NCBI GenBank assembly: GCA_016720655.1
Contig: JADKKE010000023.1
Location: 1 to 33,629, forward strand
Direction of reading: 5' to 3'
DNA from: Bacteroidota bacterium
GTDB lineage: Bacteria > Bacteroidota > Bacteroidia > AKYH767-A > 2013-40CM-41-45
DNA: 33,629 nt
The notes beneath the pieces were generated by a model, which searched no databases, was not told the origin of the DNA, and saw only the letters and a list, made by a program, of their open reading frames with translations. The position numbers and the translations under genes are program-made. Below are positions 18,601 through 27,500 of this stretch, one piece after another. Each line of letters opens with the position of its first letter. Positions within the stretch are counted from its first letter, which is position 1.

Positions 18601-20628
18601 TCAATCAGCGCTTTTCCTTTTGTCGTAACGGCACAAACCTTCGTCAAGAAAATCTACATACGTGGGAATATCCGGAGTGTAGCCTCTTGGCTCTGCAAGA
18701 ATTTTTCCTTTGTTATCGAGAAGAACGTAATAGGGTTGGGAATTTGTATTGTATACAGATGCCTGCAGGTCGCTCCATTTATTTCCTGTTGTTTTTATTT
18801 TCCGTCCTGTTGTTTTGGAGATGCTTTGTTCTTCTGCGGGAAGAACTGTTTTATCATCCACATACAATGAAATCAATACATATTTTTCAGAAAGCAGTTT
18901 CAACACTTTTGGATCACTCCATACATTGTCTTCCATCTTCCTGCAATTCACACAAGCCCATCCGGTGAAGTCGATGATCACAGGTTTTCCCTGCGACTTA
19001 GCATAACGCATTCCTTCTTCGTAATCGTGAAAACACATCAGATCGTGCGGACATTCACTTTCAGTTCCGGTTTTCCATTCTTTGTAAAATTCAGGAGGAG
19101 GGAAGCCGCTGATAATCTTTAATGGTGCTCCCCAGATTCCGGGAATCAGGTATACAGCAAAAATGAGTGTGAGCATCGCGAATATCAATCGACCCACAGA
19201 CAAATGTGTTGTTTCACTATCGTGAGACAATCTGATTTTTCCAAGGAGATAAAATCCCATCACCCCGAAAATAATTACCCAGATACTCACAAACAATTCC
19301 CTTTGAAGAATTCCCCAATGATAGGCGAGATCCACATTGCTCAGGAATTTAAATGCAAGTGCAAGCTCAATGAAGCCCAGTGACACTTTCACAGTATTTA
19401 GCCAGCCGCCTGATTTTGGCAGGTTGCTCAGCCATCCCGGAAACAATGAAAACAATGCAAATGGAATCGCCAGTGCAAAGGAGAATCCGGTCATTCCTGC
19501 TACAGGTCCAAGGTAACTTCTTCCGTGAGCAGCTTCAACAAGCAAGGTGCCGATGATAGGACCGGTGCAGGAGAACGAAACCAGTGAGAGTGTAAAGGCC
19601 ATGAAAAAAATACCCAGCAAACCGCCACGATCACTCGCTGAATCTGCTTTGTTGATAACCCAGCTTGGAAGCGTAATTTCAAATGCACCAAAAAAGGAGA
19701 TTGCGAAAATCACAAAAATGATGAAGAATGCCATGTTAAAAAAAGCATTGCTTGCAAGATCATTTAAAGCATCACTTCCAAAAGTTACAGTAACCAGAAA
19801 GCCTAGTGTGACATAAATTAAAATAATCGACAAGGCATAGATAATCGCGTTGCGGATTCCTTTTGCTTTGCTGCCACTTCGTTTAGTGAAGAAACTAACA
19901 GTCATCGGGATCATTGGAAAAACACAGGGAGTCAGAAGTGCAAGAAAGCCTCCCAACATTCCGGCAATAAAAATTCCCCAGATACTCTGATCCGCTTCGG
20001 TCGAATTCGGTTCTTCTTTTCCACAGCCCGGCTCCAGGGTCGCCTTCGCTCCGGATTCGGGTGAAATATCCGCTGTGTCTTCCTGTACAGGCAGCACAGC
20101 AGTGCTCGAGCTATCCTGACTGATCAGCGGATTTTGTGCAATCCGGGTCGTTGTATCTTTTCCGATAAAAGAACTGTTGCTATTTGTTTTTCCGATGTGA
20201 AATGAAAACGATGTATCCGGAAAGACACAGACTTCCTTGCAGGCTTCGTACAAAATTGTTCCGGTAATCGTACACCCATCGCCATTGATTGTTACTTTCT
20301 GGCGAAAAGTCGCTTCATTTTCAAACATTATAACTTTGACGCCAAAGGTAGAATCAAACACTTCTTTCGCTTTGGGCTCAACAACTTTTCCAACAAGGGT
20401 GTAGCAGGAATTCGGTTCAAATTTGTATTCCATCGGAATCGGTCCACCATCCGGCGTATACTGTGAATACAAATGCCACCCTTCATCCAGTTTGATATTG
20501 AAAATCAAAGTTGCTTCACCGGGCTTTGTTTGTTCTACCGTAAATGTCCAGTGTGTAGGATATATTAATTGTCCATACACCTGTGAGAACATCAGACTCA
20601 CAAAAAGAAAAAGGACCAGTTTTTTCAT
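18601..20628 (-). CDS. dsbD: thiol:disulfide interchange protein DsbD
   Basis: DsbD carries electrons from cytoplasmic thioredoxin across the inner membrane to periplasmic thiols. The start at 20628 (MKKLVLFLFVSLMFSQVYGQ) gives a clean signal peptide; an ATG 21 bp upstream is less likely. The N-terminal periplasmic domain carries the redox pair YEACKEVC near residues 131-135. The middle domain has eight or so membrane segments starting GGFLALLTPCVFPMIPM and includes the paired Cys in SFSCTGPIIG. The C-terminal thioredoxin-like domain (about 535-675) has WACVNCRKME, a CXXC site. All three redox centres are present. The gene follows a free-standing copy of its own N-terminal domain. Confidence 0.95.
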   Translation of the reverse strand: MKKLVLFLFVSLMFSQVYGQLIYPTHWTFTVEQTKPGEATLIFNIKLDEGWHLYSQYTPDGGPIPMEYKFEPNSCYTLVGKVVEPKAKEVFDSTFGVKVIMFENEATFRQKVTINGDGCTITGTILYEACKEVCVFPDTSFSFHIGKTNSNSSFIGKDTTTRIAQNPLISQDSSSTAVLPVQEDTADISPESGAKATLEPGCGKEEPNSTEADQSIWGIFIAGMLGGFLALLTPCVFPMIPMTVSFFTKRSGSKAKGIRNAIIYALSIILIYVTLGFLVTVTFGSDALNDLASNAFFNMAFFIIFVIFAISFFGAFEITLPSWVINKADSASDRGGLLGIFFMAFTLSLVSFSCTGPIIGTLLVEAAHGRSYLGPVAGMTGFSFALAIPFALFSLFPGWLSNLPKSGGWLNTVKVSLGFIELALAFKFLSNVDLAYHWGILQRELFVSIWVIIFGVMGFYLLGKIRLSHDSETTHLSVGRLIFAMLTLIFAVYLIPGIWGAPLKIISGFPPPEFYKEWKTGTESECPHDLMCFHDYEEGMRYAKSQGKPVIIDFTGWACVNCRKMEDNVWSDPKVLKLLSEKYVLISLYVDDKTVLPAEEQSISKTTGRKIKTTGNKWSDLQASVYNTNSQPYYVLLDNKGKILAEPRGYTPDIPTYVDFLDEGLCRYDKRKSAD

Positions 20629-20720
20629 CAGGTTATTCAGGGTGTTCATTGGTATTATACCGGGTACAGGTAATTTTGGAAATGTCGCAGTTTCTATGCT
20701 TCCTTGAATGCAATTACAGC

Positions 20721-21161
20721 CTATTCAATATCAAATGCAAATTCTTTGCTGTAAAATATACAGGCTTCTTTACATGCCTGGTATTCAATTTTACCTTTAA
20801 GTTTACAGGCCGCCTTGTTCAGCTTTATTTTTTGATGAAATGTGGCTTCTTCGATGAAGTATTTTACTGTCACCCCGAATAAAGAATCAAATTCTGAAAC
20901 CGGAACAGGTTCTGTAACGCCTTCAATTCTTTCGAAGCAATCAGAGGAATCAATTGTAAACAATGCAGGTAGTGGCCCGCCATCTGAAGTAAACTGTGAA
21001 TACATATGCCATCCTTTTTCAAATTTAACTTTGAAAACAAGGTCTGCTTCTGTGGCGTTCTTTTTTTCTACAGAAAAACTCCAGGTTGCCGGGTCAGGGG
21101 TCTGACTCATCAGGTGCAAACTGCTAAAACAGATAAAAAATACGAAGATTAATTGTTTCAT
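20721..21161 (-). CDS. free-standing DsbD N-terminal-domain protein
   Basis: This 146-residue periplasmic protein has a signal peptide (first 19 residues, ending LMSQ) followed by one DsbD N-terminal immunoglobulin-like domain. It matches the first domain of the neighbouring DsbD closely. Shared blocks are P..W.FSVE, EKGWHMYSQFTSDGGPLP and EATF.QK, and both have a C-x3-C pair (YQACKEAC here, YEACKEVC in DsbD). It probably accepts electrons from the DsbD transmembrane part or receives a thiol substrate of its own. It lies 92 bp before the DsbD start on the same strand, so the two are likely co-transcribed and arose by duplication. The partner is unknown. Confidence 0.87.
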   Translation of the reverse strand: MKQLIFVFFICFSSLHLMSQTPDPATWSFSVEKKNATEADLVFKVKFEKGWHMYSQFTSDGGPLPALFTIDSSDCFERIEGVTEPVPVSEFDSLFGVTVKYFIEEATFHQKIKLNKAACKLKGKIEYQACKEACIFYSKEFAFDIE

Positions 21162-21211
21162 ATGTTGGAAATCCTGGAGCAGGTTTATCGGGTTTAAATC
21201 TGGTATAATTG

Positions 21212-21219
21212 CAAAAATA
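21212..21219 (-). promoter_or_regulatory. TAnnTTTG element upstream of the DsbD-like pair
   Basis: TATTTTTG on the minus strand lies 50 bp before the ATG at 21161. No TTG stands at the normal -33 spacing. It is the only such element in the gap and the best candidate promoter for the redox pair. Confidence 0.4.
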
Positions 21220-21310
21220 CGGAAGTATTCCTTGTTTTTTCGTAATCAAAGGAACAGTTTAGAAAACTTCCTGATGTCTTCATGATGTGGAGGTAATTCA
21301 ACGAACAAGA

Positions 21311-21342
21311 TGCCCTCAAATTTTGATCAAAATCCAAGGGCA
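21311..21342 (-). terminator. hairpin downstream of the ABC importer operon
   Basis: An outer stem TGCCCT/AGGGCA encloses a 3x3 internal loop and a perfect 14-nt palindrome, ATTTTGATCAAAAT. It begins 18 bp after the ATPase stop. There is no T-run, so it may be a processing or 3'-end protecting hairpin rather than a classical terminator. Confidence 0.4.
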
Positions 21343-21359
21343 ACGAATTTAGAAAAAAA

Positions 21360-22112
21360 TCACTCTCCGAACCAAGCTAAAACGTCATTGACCTGAAGCT
21401 CTTGTTTTTGCAAATTGTTTAAATCTCGCATAATTTTGCCGTCTTTTAGCTGAATTAGGCGGTTTCCAAAATGAACTATGTCCTTCACCTGTTGGGTAAT
21501 GAGGATGCAGGTAAGTCCCATCTCCCGGATAATTTTTTGAGCCAGTTCCATGATCAACACCGAAGTTCCCGGATCAAGGGCAGCTGTTGGTTCGTCCATC
21601 AATAAAATAGAGCTTTTGTCCATGGTCGCCATTAGCAAAGTGAGGGCTTGTCTTTGTCCTCCGGATAATGTACCCATCGGTTGATCGATTTTATTTTCAA
21701 GTCCCAGGTGCAAGCTTGAAATACGCTCCCGGATCAAATTCCGAAAAGATACAGTCGTACCAATCACCAGCTTTTTACTTTGTGTCCGTAAAGCAGAGAG
21801 CCGGAAATTGTCAAGAATGGAAAGTTCGGGTGCTGTCCCTGAAAGCGGATTTTGAAAGATTCTGCTTATGTATTTACAGCGTTGATGTTCTTTCAAATTT
21901 GTAACATTCCTTTTATTAATCAGGATCTGACCTTGATCGGGCTTTACAGAACCTGCAAGTAGATTGAAGAGGGTTGATTTGCCGGAACCATTTGTTCCTA
22001 CCATCACTACGAATTCCTTTTCATGAATAACCAGATTGAGGTCTTTCACTGCTTTAACCTCGTGCACTGTTCCTGCTGAAAAGGTCTTTTGTATGTTAAT
22101 GAATTCAATCAT
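21360..22112 (-). CDS. ABC importer ATPase (TrpZ-like)
   Basis: This 250-residue ATPase powers the importer whose permease and binding protein lie just upstream. Walker A is GTNGSGKST (39-47), the signature is LSGGQ (149-153), and Walker B is ILLMDEP (169-175) followed by the D-loop. The switch position after Walker B, normally His, reads TQQ: residue 207 is Gln (codon CAA), so the H-loop His is missing. The ATG lies inside the end of the permease gene, overlapping by 8 bp, which suggests coupled translation. The substrate is not known; relatives of this set import amino acids or similar small molecules. Confidence 0.92.
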   Translation of the reverse strand: MIEFINIQKTFSAGTVHEVKAVKDLNLVIHEKEFVVMVGTNGSGKSTLFNLLAGSVKPDQGQILINKRNVTNLKEHQRCKYISRIFQNPLSGTAPELSILDNFRLSALRTQSKKLVIGTTVSFRNLIRERISSLHLGLENKIDQPMGTLSGGQRQALTLLMATMDKSSILLMDEPTAALDPGTSVLIMELAQKIIREMGLTCILITQQVKDIVHFGNRLIQLKDGKIMRDLNNLQKQELQVNDVLAWFGE

Positions 22113-22975
22113 TTGCAGTTTTGAAATTGGGAATACTCACAACAATAAGTACGAAGACTGCAACAACCAGTTTGAGATACAGTGCATCGATGCCTATTGA
22201 CAAAGCAAAAGCGAGGATCATCCTGAATAAAATACTCCCACCAATTACGCCGAGTAAGTGAATCCGGATCGAAGTGATGCGAAATAATTTTAAAACAATT
22301 TCGCCAATCATCACGGATCCCAGACCAAGAATTACAACTCCGATTCCCATATTGATATCAGAAAAACCTTGAATTTGTGTGATCAGAAATCCACTCATTG
22401 CAGTGAAACCATTGGCAATTGCCAATCCAATGGTCTTCATATTTTTTGTATTCACACCATATGCACGGATCATTGTTTCATTGTTCCCTGTAGCTCTCAT
22501 GGCTATACCGAAATCAGTTTTGAGTAACCATGAAACCAAAAGCCACAGAACAAAAATGAATAAAATAAGCACAGTTAATTGTTGCAGAATAGTGTTCTGA
22601 AAAACACTAAAAGGAGGAAAAGAGAGTAGGGAGATTCACCAAAGGAATGGTGGATCTTCCCATGATGGCCAGGTTGATAGAATAAAGGGCCGTCATTACC
22701 AGAATCCCGGAAAGCAATGCATTTACTTTCAATCGCGTGTGAATCAGTCCGGTGATTGCTCCTGCAAATGCACCAAGAATAAAAACAAAAGGGAGAATGA
22801 GCCAGGAATTCCATGAGGAACTGATGAGAACTGCAGTGATGGCACCACCGAGTGTGAAGGTTCCATCGGTAGTAATATCCGGAATGTTGAAGATTCGCAT
22901 CGAAATGAAAATTCCGATTGCCAGTGAAGCAAAACCTAAACCGAGAAGTATTGCAGACAAATAAAAATTAATCAT
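22105..22975 (-). CDS. ABC importer permease (TrpY-like, BPD_transp_2), frameshifted
   Basis: This polytopic permease has about 288 residues if repaired. The N-terminal part (from MINFYLSAILLGLGFASLAIG, with FNIPDITTDGTFTLGGAI) and C-terminal part (from about QNTILQQLTVLILFIFVLW, through ATGNNETMIRAYGVNTKNM) are both typical of the COG4120-type permeases paired with PF04392 binding proteins. They lie in different frames. The first frame ends in TAG at about 22598-22600. Removing one base from the A4 run at 22618-22621 (T4 on the coding strand) restores LPTLFPPFSVFQNTI and a single reading frame. Frame damage by a one-base insertion is thus the likely cause. It sits between binding-protein and ATPase genes. 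Confidence 0.88.
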
Positions 22976-23034
22976 GTGTACTGCTGCTTATTTTTCCTGC
23001 CTTTTTGAAAATATTTTTTCAAGGATTTAATTCG

Positions 23035-23994
23035 TCATTTAACAGCCGTAAAAGTCGAATCAAATGTGAGTGTGAAAGATTTTGCTTTTGACGCATTAAA
23101 CACACGTCGTCTTACTTTTACCAGTTCCGGTTGCAAACCAAGATAGGATCTTTTTTTCAGCGCTGTTGCAGCCTGCTGTCCGGATTGATATCCCCATTGA
23201 TACATATCCGCTCCAAAAGCAGCAACTGCTCCACGTTTCACCAATCCTTCTTCGCTCGTGAACACCGGAACGTGTGCATCATCACAACTTTTAACGATAA
23301 TTTCCATGGAGGAGAAAACTGTGTTGTCGGGCAAAGCAAAGAATGCTTCAATATTTTTAGTCAGCAAAGCAGCAACAACAAGTTGAGTTTCATTGGAGTT
23401 ATTTACCGGTTGTTTGATCAGTTCTATCCCAAGTTCAGTACAGATTTTTTCTATCCTGTTTAGTGCATCCACGGATTGAGGTTCAGCCTGATTGAAAATT
23501 GTTCCCATCCTTTTGATTTGAGGAAGTATTGATTTGACCAGCATCACAGCCGTATCAATATAATCGAGTGTTTCATACACACCGAACAGATTCATCGGTG
23601 CATGACCGTCTCTGTCGACCAGGCCTGCAATATCCGGTCGGGGAGAGACCATCATGAATACCGGAATTTTTTGTGTTTTCTGTATAGCAGTAATGGTTGA
23701 CAGTGTAGGGTTTGTCGCGATGAGATCGACTTTTTGTGAAATCAGATAATCGCAAGCTTGTAACAATGTAGGTTGATCACTTTGAGCATTCCGGTATACA
23801 ACTTCCAGGGTCTTCATCATCGGATCAAAACCGCTGTCTTTCAATGCAACAAAAAATCCTTTCTTCGCCTGCTCCAGCGTTTCATCTTGAACATAATCCA
23901 GGAATCCTATAACAGGAACCAATTTTTTGTTCGAGGATTTGCATGAACTCAAAATCAAAAGTACAAGGAGGAGGCAGACCGGTTTAAATTTCAT
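23035..23994 (-). CDS. ABC importer substrate-binding lipoprotein (TrpX-like, PF04392)
   Basis: This 319-residue solute-binding lipoprotein has a lipobox (LLLVLLILSSC, lipidated Cys-18). The two-lobed fold of PF04392 is recognisable: VIGFLDYVQDETLEQAKKGF, then VDLIATNPTLSTITAIQKT and IPVFMMVSPRPDIAGL, then MGTIFNQAEPQSVDALNRIE, and VPVFTSEEGLVKRGAVAAFGADMYQWGYQSGQ near the C terminus. It heads the importer operon (binding protein, permease, ATPase). Members of this family bind aromatic or other amino acids in some bacteria. The ligand here is not evident. Confidence 0.92.
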   Translation of the reverse strand: MKFKPVCLLLVLLILSSCKSSNKKLVPVIGFLDYVQDETLEQAKKGFFVALKDSGFDPMMKTLEVVYRNAQSDQPTLLQACDYLISQKVDLIATNPTLSTITAIQKTQKIPVFMMVSPRPDIAGLVDRDGHAPMNLFGVYETLDYIDTAVMLVKSILPQIKRMGTIFNQAEPQSVDALNRIEKICTELGIELIKQPVNNSNETQLVVAALLTKNIEAFFALPDNTVFSSMEIIVKSCDDAHVPVFTSEEGLVKRGAVAAFGADMYQWGYQSGQQAATALKKRSYLGLQPELVKVRRRVFNASKAKSFTLTFDSTFTAVK

Positions 23995-24071
23995 AAGAGC
24001 ATTGATGTGTTTCGTTGCGAATGTACAAAATAGTATGCTCTGGCTTGTTTAAAATCCAATGGAGTTCTTTC

Positions 24072-24079
24072 TATCTTTA
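24072..24079 (+). promoter_or_regulatory. near-consensus TAnnTTTG element at the start of the unknown gene
   Basis: TATCTTTA is one mismatch (final A for G) from TAnnTTTG and lies 4 nt before the ATG at 24084. It again implies a leaderless mRNA. Confidence 0.35.
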
Positions 24080-24083
24080 CAGG

Positions 24084-24593
24084 ATGAATTTGAAATCAGA
24101 GAGTCCTTTGAAGGCGGCATCTTTACAGGAAATCAAATCCGAATTGAGCGCACTTGCAGTAGCCGATTTGAGAAAAATTTGTTTGCGTCTGGCCAAACAC
24201 AAAAAGGAGAATAAGGAACTTATGTCTTTCCTGATTTTCGAAGCACAGGACCCCGAAACATTCACGAATAAAGTGAAAGAGGAAATCGATCGTTTGTTTC
24301 CGGAAATTAACACGAGCAATCTGTATCTTGCTAAAAAAGGACTGCGAAAAATACTACGAATTGCAAATAAAAATATCCGTTTCGCTGATACGTACGAAGC
24401 CGAGGCAGAATTGCTCATTCATTTTTGTGAGCAAATGAAAAAATCAGGAATTCGATATCAGGGAAGTCAGGTCTTAACGAATTTGTACAATCAGCAAATC
24501 AAAAAAATAGCTGCTGCAATTTCCCGGATGCATGAAGATTTGCAATTTGATTACCAGAAGGCTTTTGAACGGATAGTTGAAATTAGAGAGTAG
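24084..24593 (+). CDS. small all-helical protein of unknown function
   Basis: This 169-residue protein has no signal peptide and no membrane segment. It is almost wholly helical and rich in Lys, Glu and Leu (ELSALAVADLRKICLRLAKHKKENKELMSFLIF, RIVEIRE at the end). It may belong to the DUF6155-like Bacteroidota proteins, but I am not certain. The ATG at 24084 is chosen because a TATCTTTA element lies just before it and sequence upstream of it is poor coding DNA. Its stop codon (24591-24593) lies inside the left arm of a 29-bp inverted repeat. It converges on a T9SS protein gene. Confidence 0.75.
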   Translation: MNLKSESPLKAASLQEIKSELSALAVADLRKICLRLAKHKKENKELMSFLIFEAQDPETFTNKVKEEIDRLFPEINTSNLYLAKKGLRKILRIANKNIRFADTYEAEAELLIHFCEQMKKSGIRYQGSQVLTNLYNQQIKKIAAAISRMHEDLQFDYQKAFERIVEIRE

Positions 24594-24687
24594 AAATTAG
24601 AGATTAGAATTTAGTATGAATTACCTTGTAACAAAGGACTTGAACACATTACCAAGTTCTACTCTCTAATTTCTACTCTCTAATTTC
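24579..24687. repeat. 29-bp inverted repeat with 7-bp period, between convergent genes
   Basis: The left arm (24579-24607) and right arm (24659-24687) are complementary at about 27 of 29 positions with a 51-nt spacer. Each arm is made of two GAAATTA-GAGAGTA-type 14-mers, a 7-bp beat. The last five codons and stop of the gene ending at 24593 fall in the left arm. It should form a very stable hairpin in either transcript and could end transcription from both directions. Confidence 0.85.
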
Positions 24688-24696
24688 TGAACCAAT

Positions 24697-25666
24697 TTAC
24701 TTCTGGATGATAATCTTTTTCGAAGAAGAATAATTTTCAAAAGACACATTCACCATATAAGTACCGGCGCTGATTGAGCTAAGATCAAGTTGTTGTGTAT
24801 GATCGGTCATGGTGTTGAGCTTTTTGCTGAGAACAACACGTCCGCTCAAATCAGTAATTTGAACATTCGCTTCCGGAGTTGACTTGCTGATCAGCACATT
24901 CAGGCGATCGTTGGCAATAGTTGGGTAGATAGCAACATTTTTATCATAGTTTACACTTTGGATGGCCGTACTTCCATCGCATACGATTGGGATGATTGCC
25001 ATTGAGATGGATAATTCCCAGCTATCGACATCGTCAAATGGATACCATGATGTACCATCACTCCAGAGTTCCCAGGCAGTATTGGGGACTGTGTTTCCAT
25101 CAATATTCGAGAAAAGTGCTACAGTATCTCCGGCAGTATAATCAAATTGAATCCCTGCATAAAAATCACCGGATACAGGGACTGGGGTAGGAAATGTAAT
25201 GATGGACAGTGCCTGACCGGCAACATCATCTCTTGCACCCTGGTAGTTGTAATTCGTGTTTCCGATAATTTCACCAGGCATGCCTGCAGTTTCATTCCAT
25301 ACATTCACACTAAATGTATCCGTTGCATTTGCTGATGTTGCAACTGCAAAATAGAGGATGACACCACTCACAGTTCCATTGATATGGTTCAGGTTAGTGA
25401 AGCGGTCTGCTTTTCCGAGGTCAGAATATGAATTCTGTCCTGTTACATACCCGATAGAATCAGTATACACAACCAATGTGTCCGAGGGTTGAAAATTTGT
25501 AATACTGTCGCAGAGCATTGAAGTGCGATTTGCAGAAACACCAAAATTATGATGTTGTCCCTGTACTTTCACTGCAACAGGGTGCTTTTTTAGGAGTGTT
25601 TGCTTCCAGTGACATCACTGAATTGAAGCAAAGAAGTGCGAAAGAAAATAGTAGAATTTTTTTCAT
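24697..25666 (-). CDS. T9SS-exported protein with C-terminal sorting domain, frameshifted
   Basis: This is a secreted protein of about 322 residues if repaired. The start at 25666 opens a signal peptide (MKKILLFSFALLCFNSVMS). After ANTPKK the frame runs into a stop (TCATAA). A +1 shift at the A6 run on the coding strand (25586-25591 as T6) continues HPVAVKVQGQHHNFGVSANRT without further breaks. The middle is beta-rich with WNETAGMPGEIIG, like the choice-of-anchor/jelly-roll domains found in Bacteroidota. A type A T9SS sorting domain closes it (IYPTIANDRLNVLIS, then SAGTYMVNVSFEN, KKIIIQK). One base insertion in the run would explain the break. Function beyond secretion is unknown. Confidence 0.82.
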
Positions 25667-26107
25667 TTTAATTGTTTTAAGAGTTTAAGTACTAAGCTGA
25701 GGATATTATTTTGAATAATAATGAATATTCTCTGAATTGAGCGTGAATGCTCAGTTTTTAACAGAAAGTGTAATTATTTAACACTAAATGATAATTCTTG
25801 AGACCGATCAAATTGTTTTCTGGCAAATTCTAAGCATTCAAAATATAATTTTCTATTAAAAAATGAGCAAAGTGATATACCAGAATAATAATTGACGAGG
25901 GATAGAAGAAATAAAAATACAAAAGAGATCGAAATTAATTACTGATGTATCGAAAAGGTAAAAGAAGCTCTTCTTAAAACACCAAATTAAACAAGGGTTG
26001 AACAAATATTCCTGAACCAAACTTACCCCATTTCATGCACTCACACCCAACACTCCACTCTCACACTCACACTCTCACACCCACACTCACACCCACACTG
26101 CATTCTC
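25667..26107. other. gene-free AT-rich gap with a C/A-rich block
   Basis: No credible gene is seen in these 441 bp. The right part (26039-26100) is the CACACT-type repeat described separately. A small plus-strand stem (TGAGC/GCTCA, 25738-25753 region) followed by GTTTTT resembles a weak terminator. The remainder is AT-rich and probably contains the promoter of the T9SS gene. Confidence 0.55.
26039..26100. repeat. G-free CACACT/CACACC low-complexity repeat
   Basis: About 60 bp of variants of CACACT, CACACC and CTCACA, with no G on the plus strand until 26100. It lies within 10 bp of the TPM gene's stop, so on the coding strand the 3' untranslated region would be a GT-rich tract (GTGTGG, GTGTGAG) without C. 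Confidence 0.75.
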
Positions 26108-26917
26108 TCACCACGACCCACCTGCACCACCGCCACCCGAGCTTCCTCCTCCGAATCCGCCAAATCCGCCGCCACCGCCAAATCCGCCACCGCCGCTACC
26201 GCCACCCCAGCCGCCACCGAAACCGCTGCCGCCTGAGAAGTTATTCCATGATCCACTGTTTTTCCGAGAAGCGGCACTTAGCAAGGCCCATGCTGCCCAG
26301 AAGGCAAGATTGTTCATTCGTGCGTATCGACTCACATGCCGGAAGCGTGAAAAAAGCACAACACCTGCAATGAAAAGAAACATGAGAATCATAAACCATC
26401 CGGGATTCTTTTTGGCTCCTTTTTTCATGTAATCATCAGCGGTGTATTCGCCATACACTATTGACATGATTGTGTTTGTGGCAGACTCCAGACCTTCATA
26501 ATAATTTCCCAGCTTGAAATTCGGAACGATGTCACGGTCAACTATTCGTTTGCACAAAACATCCGGAAGTACACCTTCTATTCCGTATCCGGTATTGATA
26601 AATACTTTTCGATCATCCTTCGCAACAAGAATTAAAATTCCATTGTTCTTTTCTTTCTGCCCGATTCCCCATTTGTTGTATAACTGCACGGCATATTCAG
26701 AGATGTCATAAAAGCCGGTGGACTGCATGATTACAATAGCCACCTGCGTAGATGTTGAGTCGTTAAATGCAACGAGTTTCTGTTCCAGAGAGTTGACTTC
26801 TTGCGGATTCAGCGTGTTGCTGAAATCATTAACCAGCCGGTTAGACCGCTCCGGAAAATCATCTGCAAGCAGAAATGCAGGAGCAAGCAGAAAAAGAAAA
26901 ACTATAATCCGGGACAT
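26108..26917 (-). CDS. TPM-domain protein with glycine-rich C-terminal tail
   Basis: This 269-residue envelope protein is held in the inner membrane. The signal segment (MSRIIVFLFLLAPAFLLA) is followed by a TPM domain (about 25-160) with GYGIEGVLPD and the usual VAIVIMQSTG and NNGILILVAKDDRKVFI blocks. One membrane segment lies at about 175-190 (MILMFLFIAGVVLF). A long Gly/Ser tail (GGGFGGGGGFGG... GGAGGSW) is typical of the family. The start at 26917 is preferred over an upstream TTG in a repeat tract. It lies downstream of LemA and a smaller TPM gene on the same strand, a common association. Role is probably in photosystem-independent stress or envelope maintenance, but this is inference. 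Confidence 0.9.
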   Translation of the reverse strand: MSRIIVFLFLLAPAFLLADDFPERSNRLVNDFSNTLNPQEVNSLEQKLVAFNDSTSTQVAIVIMQSTGFYDISEYAVQLYNKWGIGQKEKNNGILILVAKDDRKVFINTGYGIEGVLPDVLCKRIVDRDIVPNFKLGNYYEGLESATNTIMSIVYGEYTADDYMKKGAKKNPGWFMILMFLFIAGVVLFSRFRHVSRYARMNNLAFWAAWALLSAASRKNSGSWNNFSGGSGFGGGWGGGSGGGGFGGGGGFGGFGGGSSGGGGAGGSW

Positions 26918-26922
26918 TTGGG

Positions 26923-26975
<53 letters not shown>

Positions 26976-27003
26976 GTGAGCAATCTGGTTACAACCCTGT
27001 GCC

Positions 27004-27045
27004 TGGTACTTTATACTTTATACCTATTCCTTTATACTTCATCCC
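27004..27045. repeat. short TTTATAC-type repeat between the TPM genes
   Basis: TTTATAC or ATACTTT words recur with a 7-bp spacing (ACTTTATACTTTATACC, then a third TTTATACTTC). The tract lies 18 bp after the smaller TPM gene's stop. It shares its beat with the AGTGAAT run nearby but not its word. Confidence 0.7.
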
Positions 27046-27062
27046 CCCAATTAACTGTCATC

Positions 27063-27500
27063 TCATTCCTTCCCAAATACAATCTCGTTAGACAGTTCAT
27101 TTGTATCATCATTCTGGCGTGGGAAATATTTTCCGAGAGCATCTCCGCTCATGTGGATTCCAATGCTGAGGCCTTTCACAAAATCTCCTTCAGTAAAGAA
27201 ATGTTGCATCTCCAGTTTTATTTCGTGCCAGAAATCTTTGTGAACTTTGGTGTTGATCCCGGCATCTCCAAGGATTGCGAAATTCTTTGATTCCAGAGCA
27301 AGATAAAAAAGTACGCCATTTCGCTCTTTGGTTTCATGCATCTTTAGTTCCTTGAAAATGTATGCGGCACGATCCAAAACATTGTTGCCGCATACATCTT
27401 CAACGAACAGACGAATTTCACCCGAAGTTTTTTTCTCAGCTTCGGTTATCGCCTTTATAATTTCATCCCTTTCTGTCTGGGTGAATTTTCCGCTTGCCAT
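27063..27500 (-). CDS. small TPM-domain protein
   Basis: This 145-residue TPM protein has no signal peptide or membrane segment. It starts with ASGKFTQTERDEIIKAITEAEKKTSGEIRLFVED and has NGVLFYLALESKNFAILGDAGI and a final KHxF region. The ATG overlaps the LemA stop (TGATG at 27498-27502), so the two are translationally coupled. It is the cytoplasmic partner form that usually follows lemA in Bacteroidota, together with a longer membrane-bound TPM protein downstream. Confidence 0.93.
   Translation of the reverse strand: MASGKFTQTERDEIIKAITEAEKKTSGEIRLFVEDVCGNNVLDRAAYIFKELKMHETKERNGVLFYLALESKNFAILGDAGINTKVHKDFWHEIKLEMQHFFTEGDFVKGLSIGIHMSGDALGKYFPRQNDDTNELSNEIVFGKE

Noticed and set aside
22105..22572. 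Second, separate permease gene
   Set aside because: It contains only the C-terminal half of the permease, and a one-base repair joins it to the upstream half.
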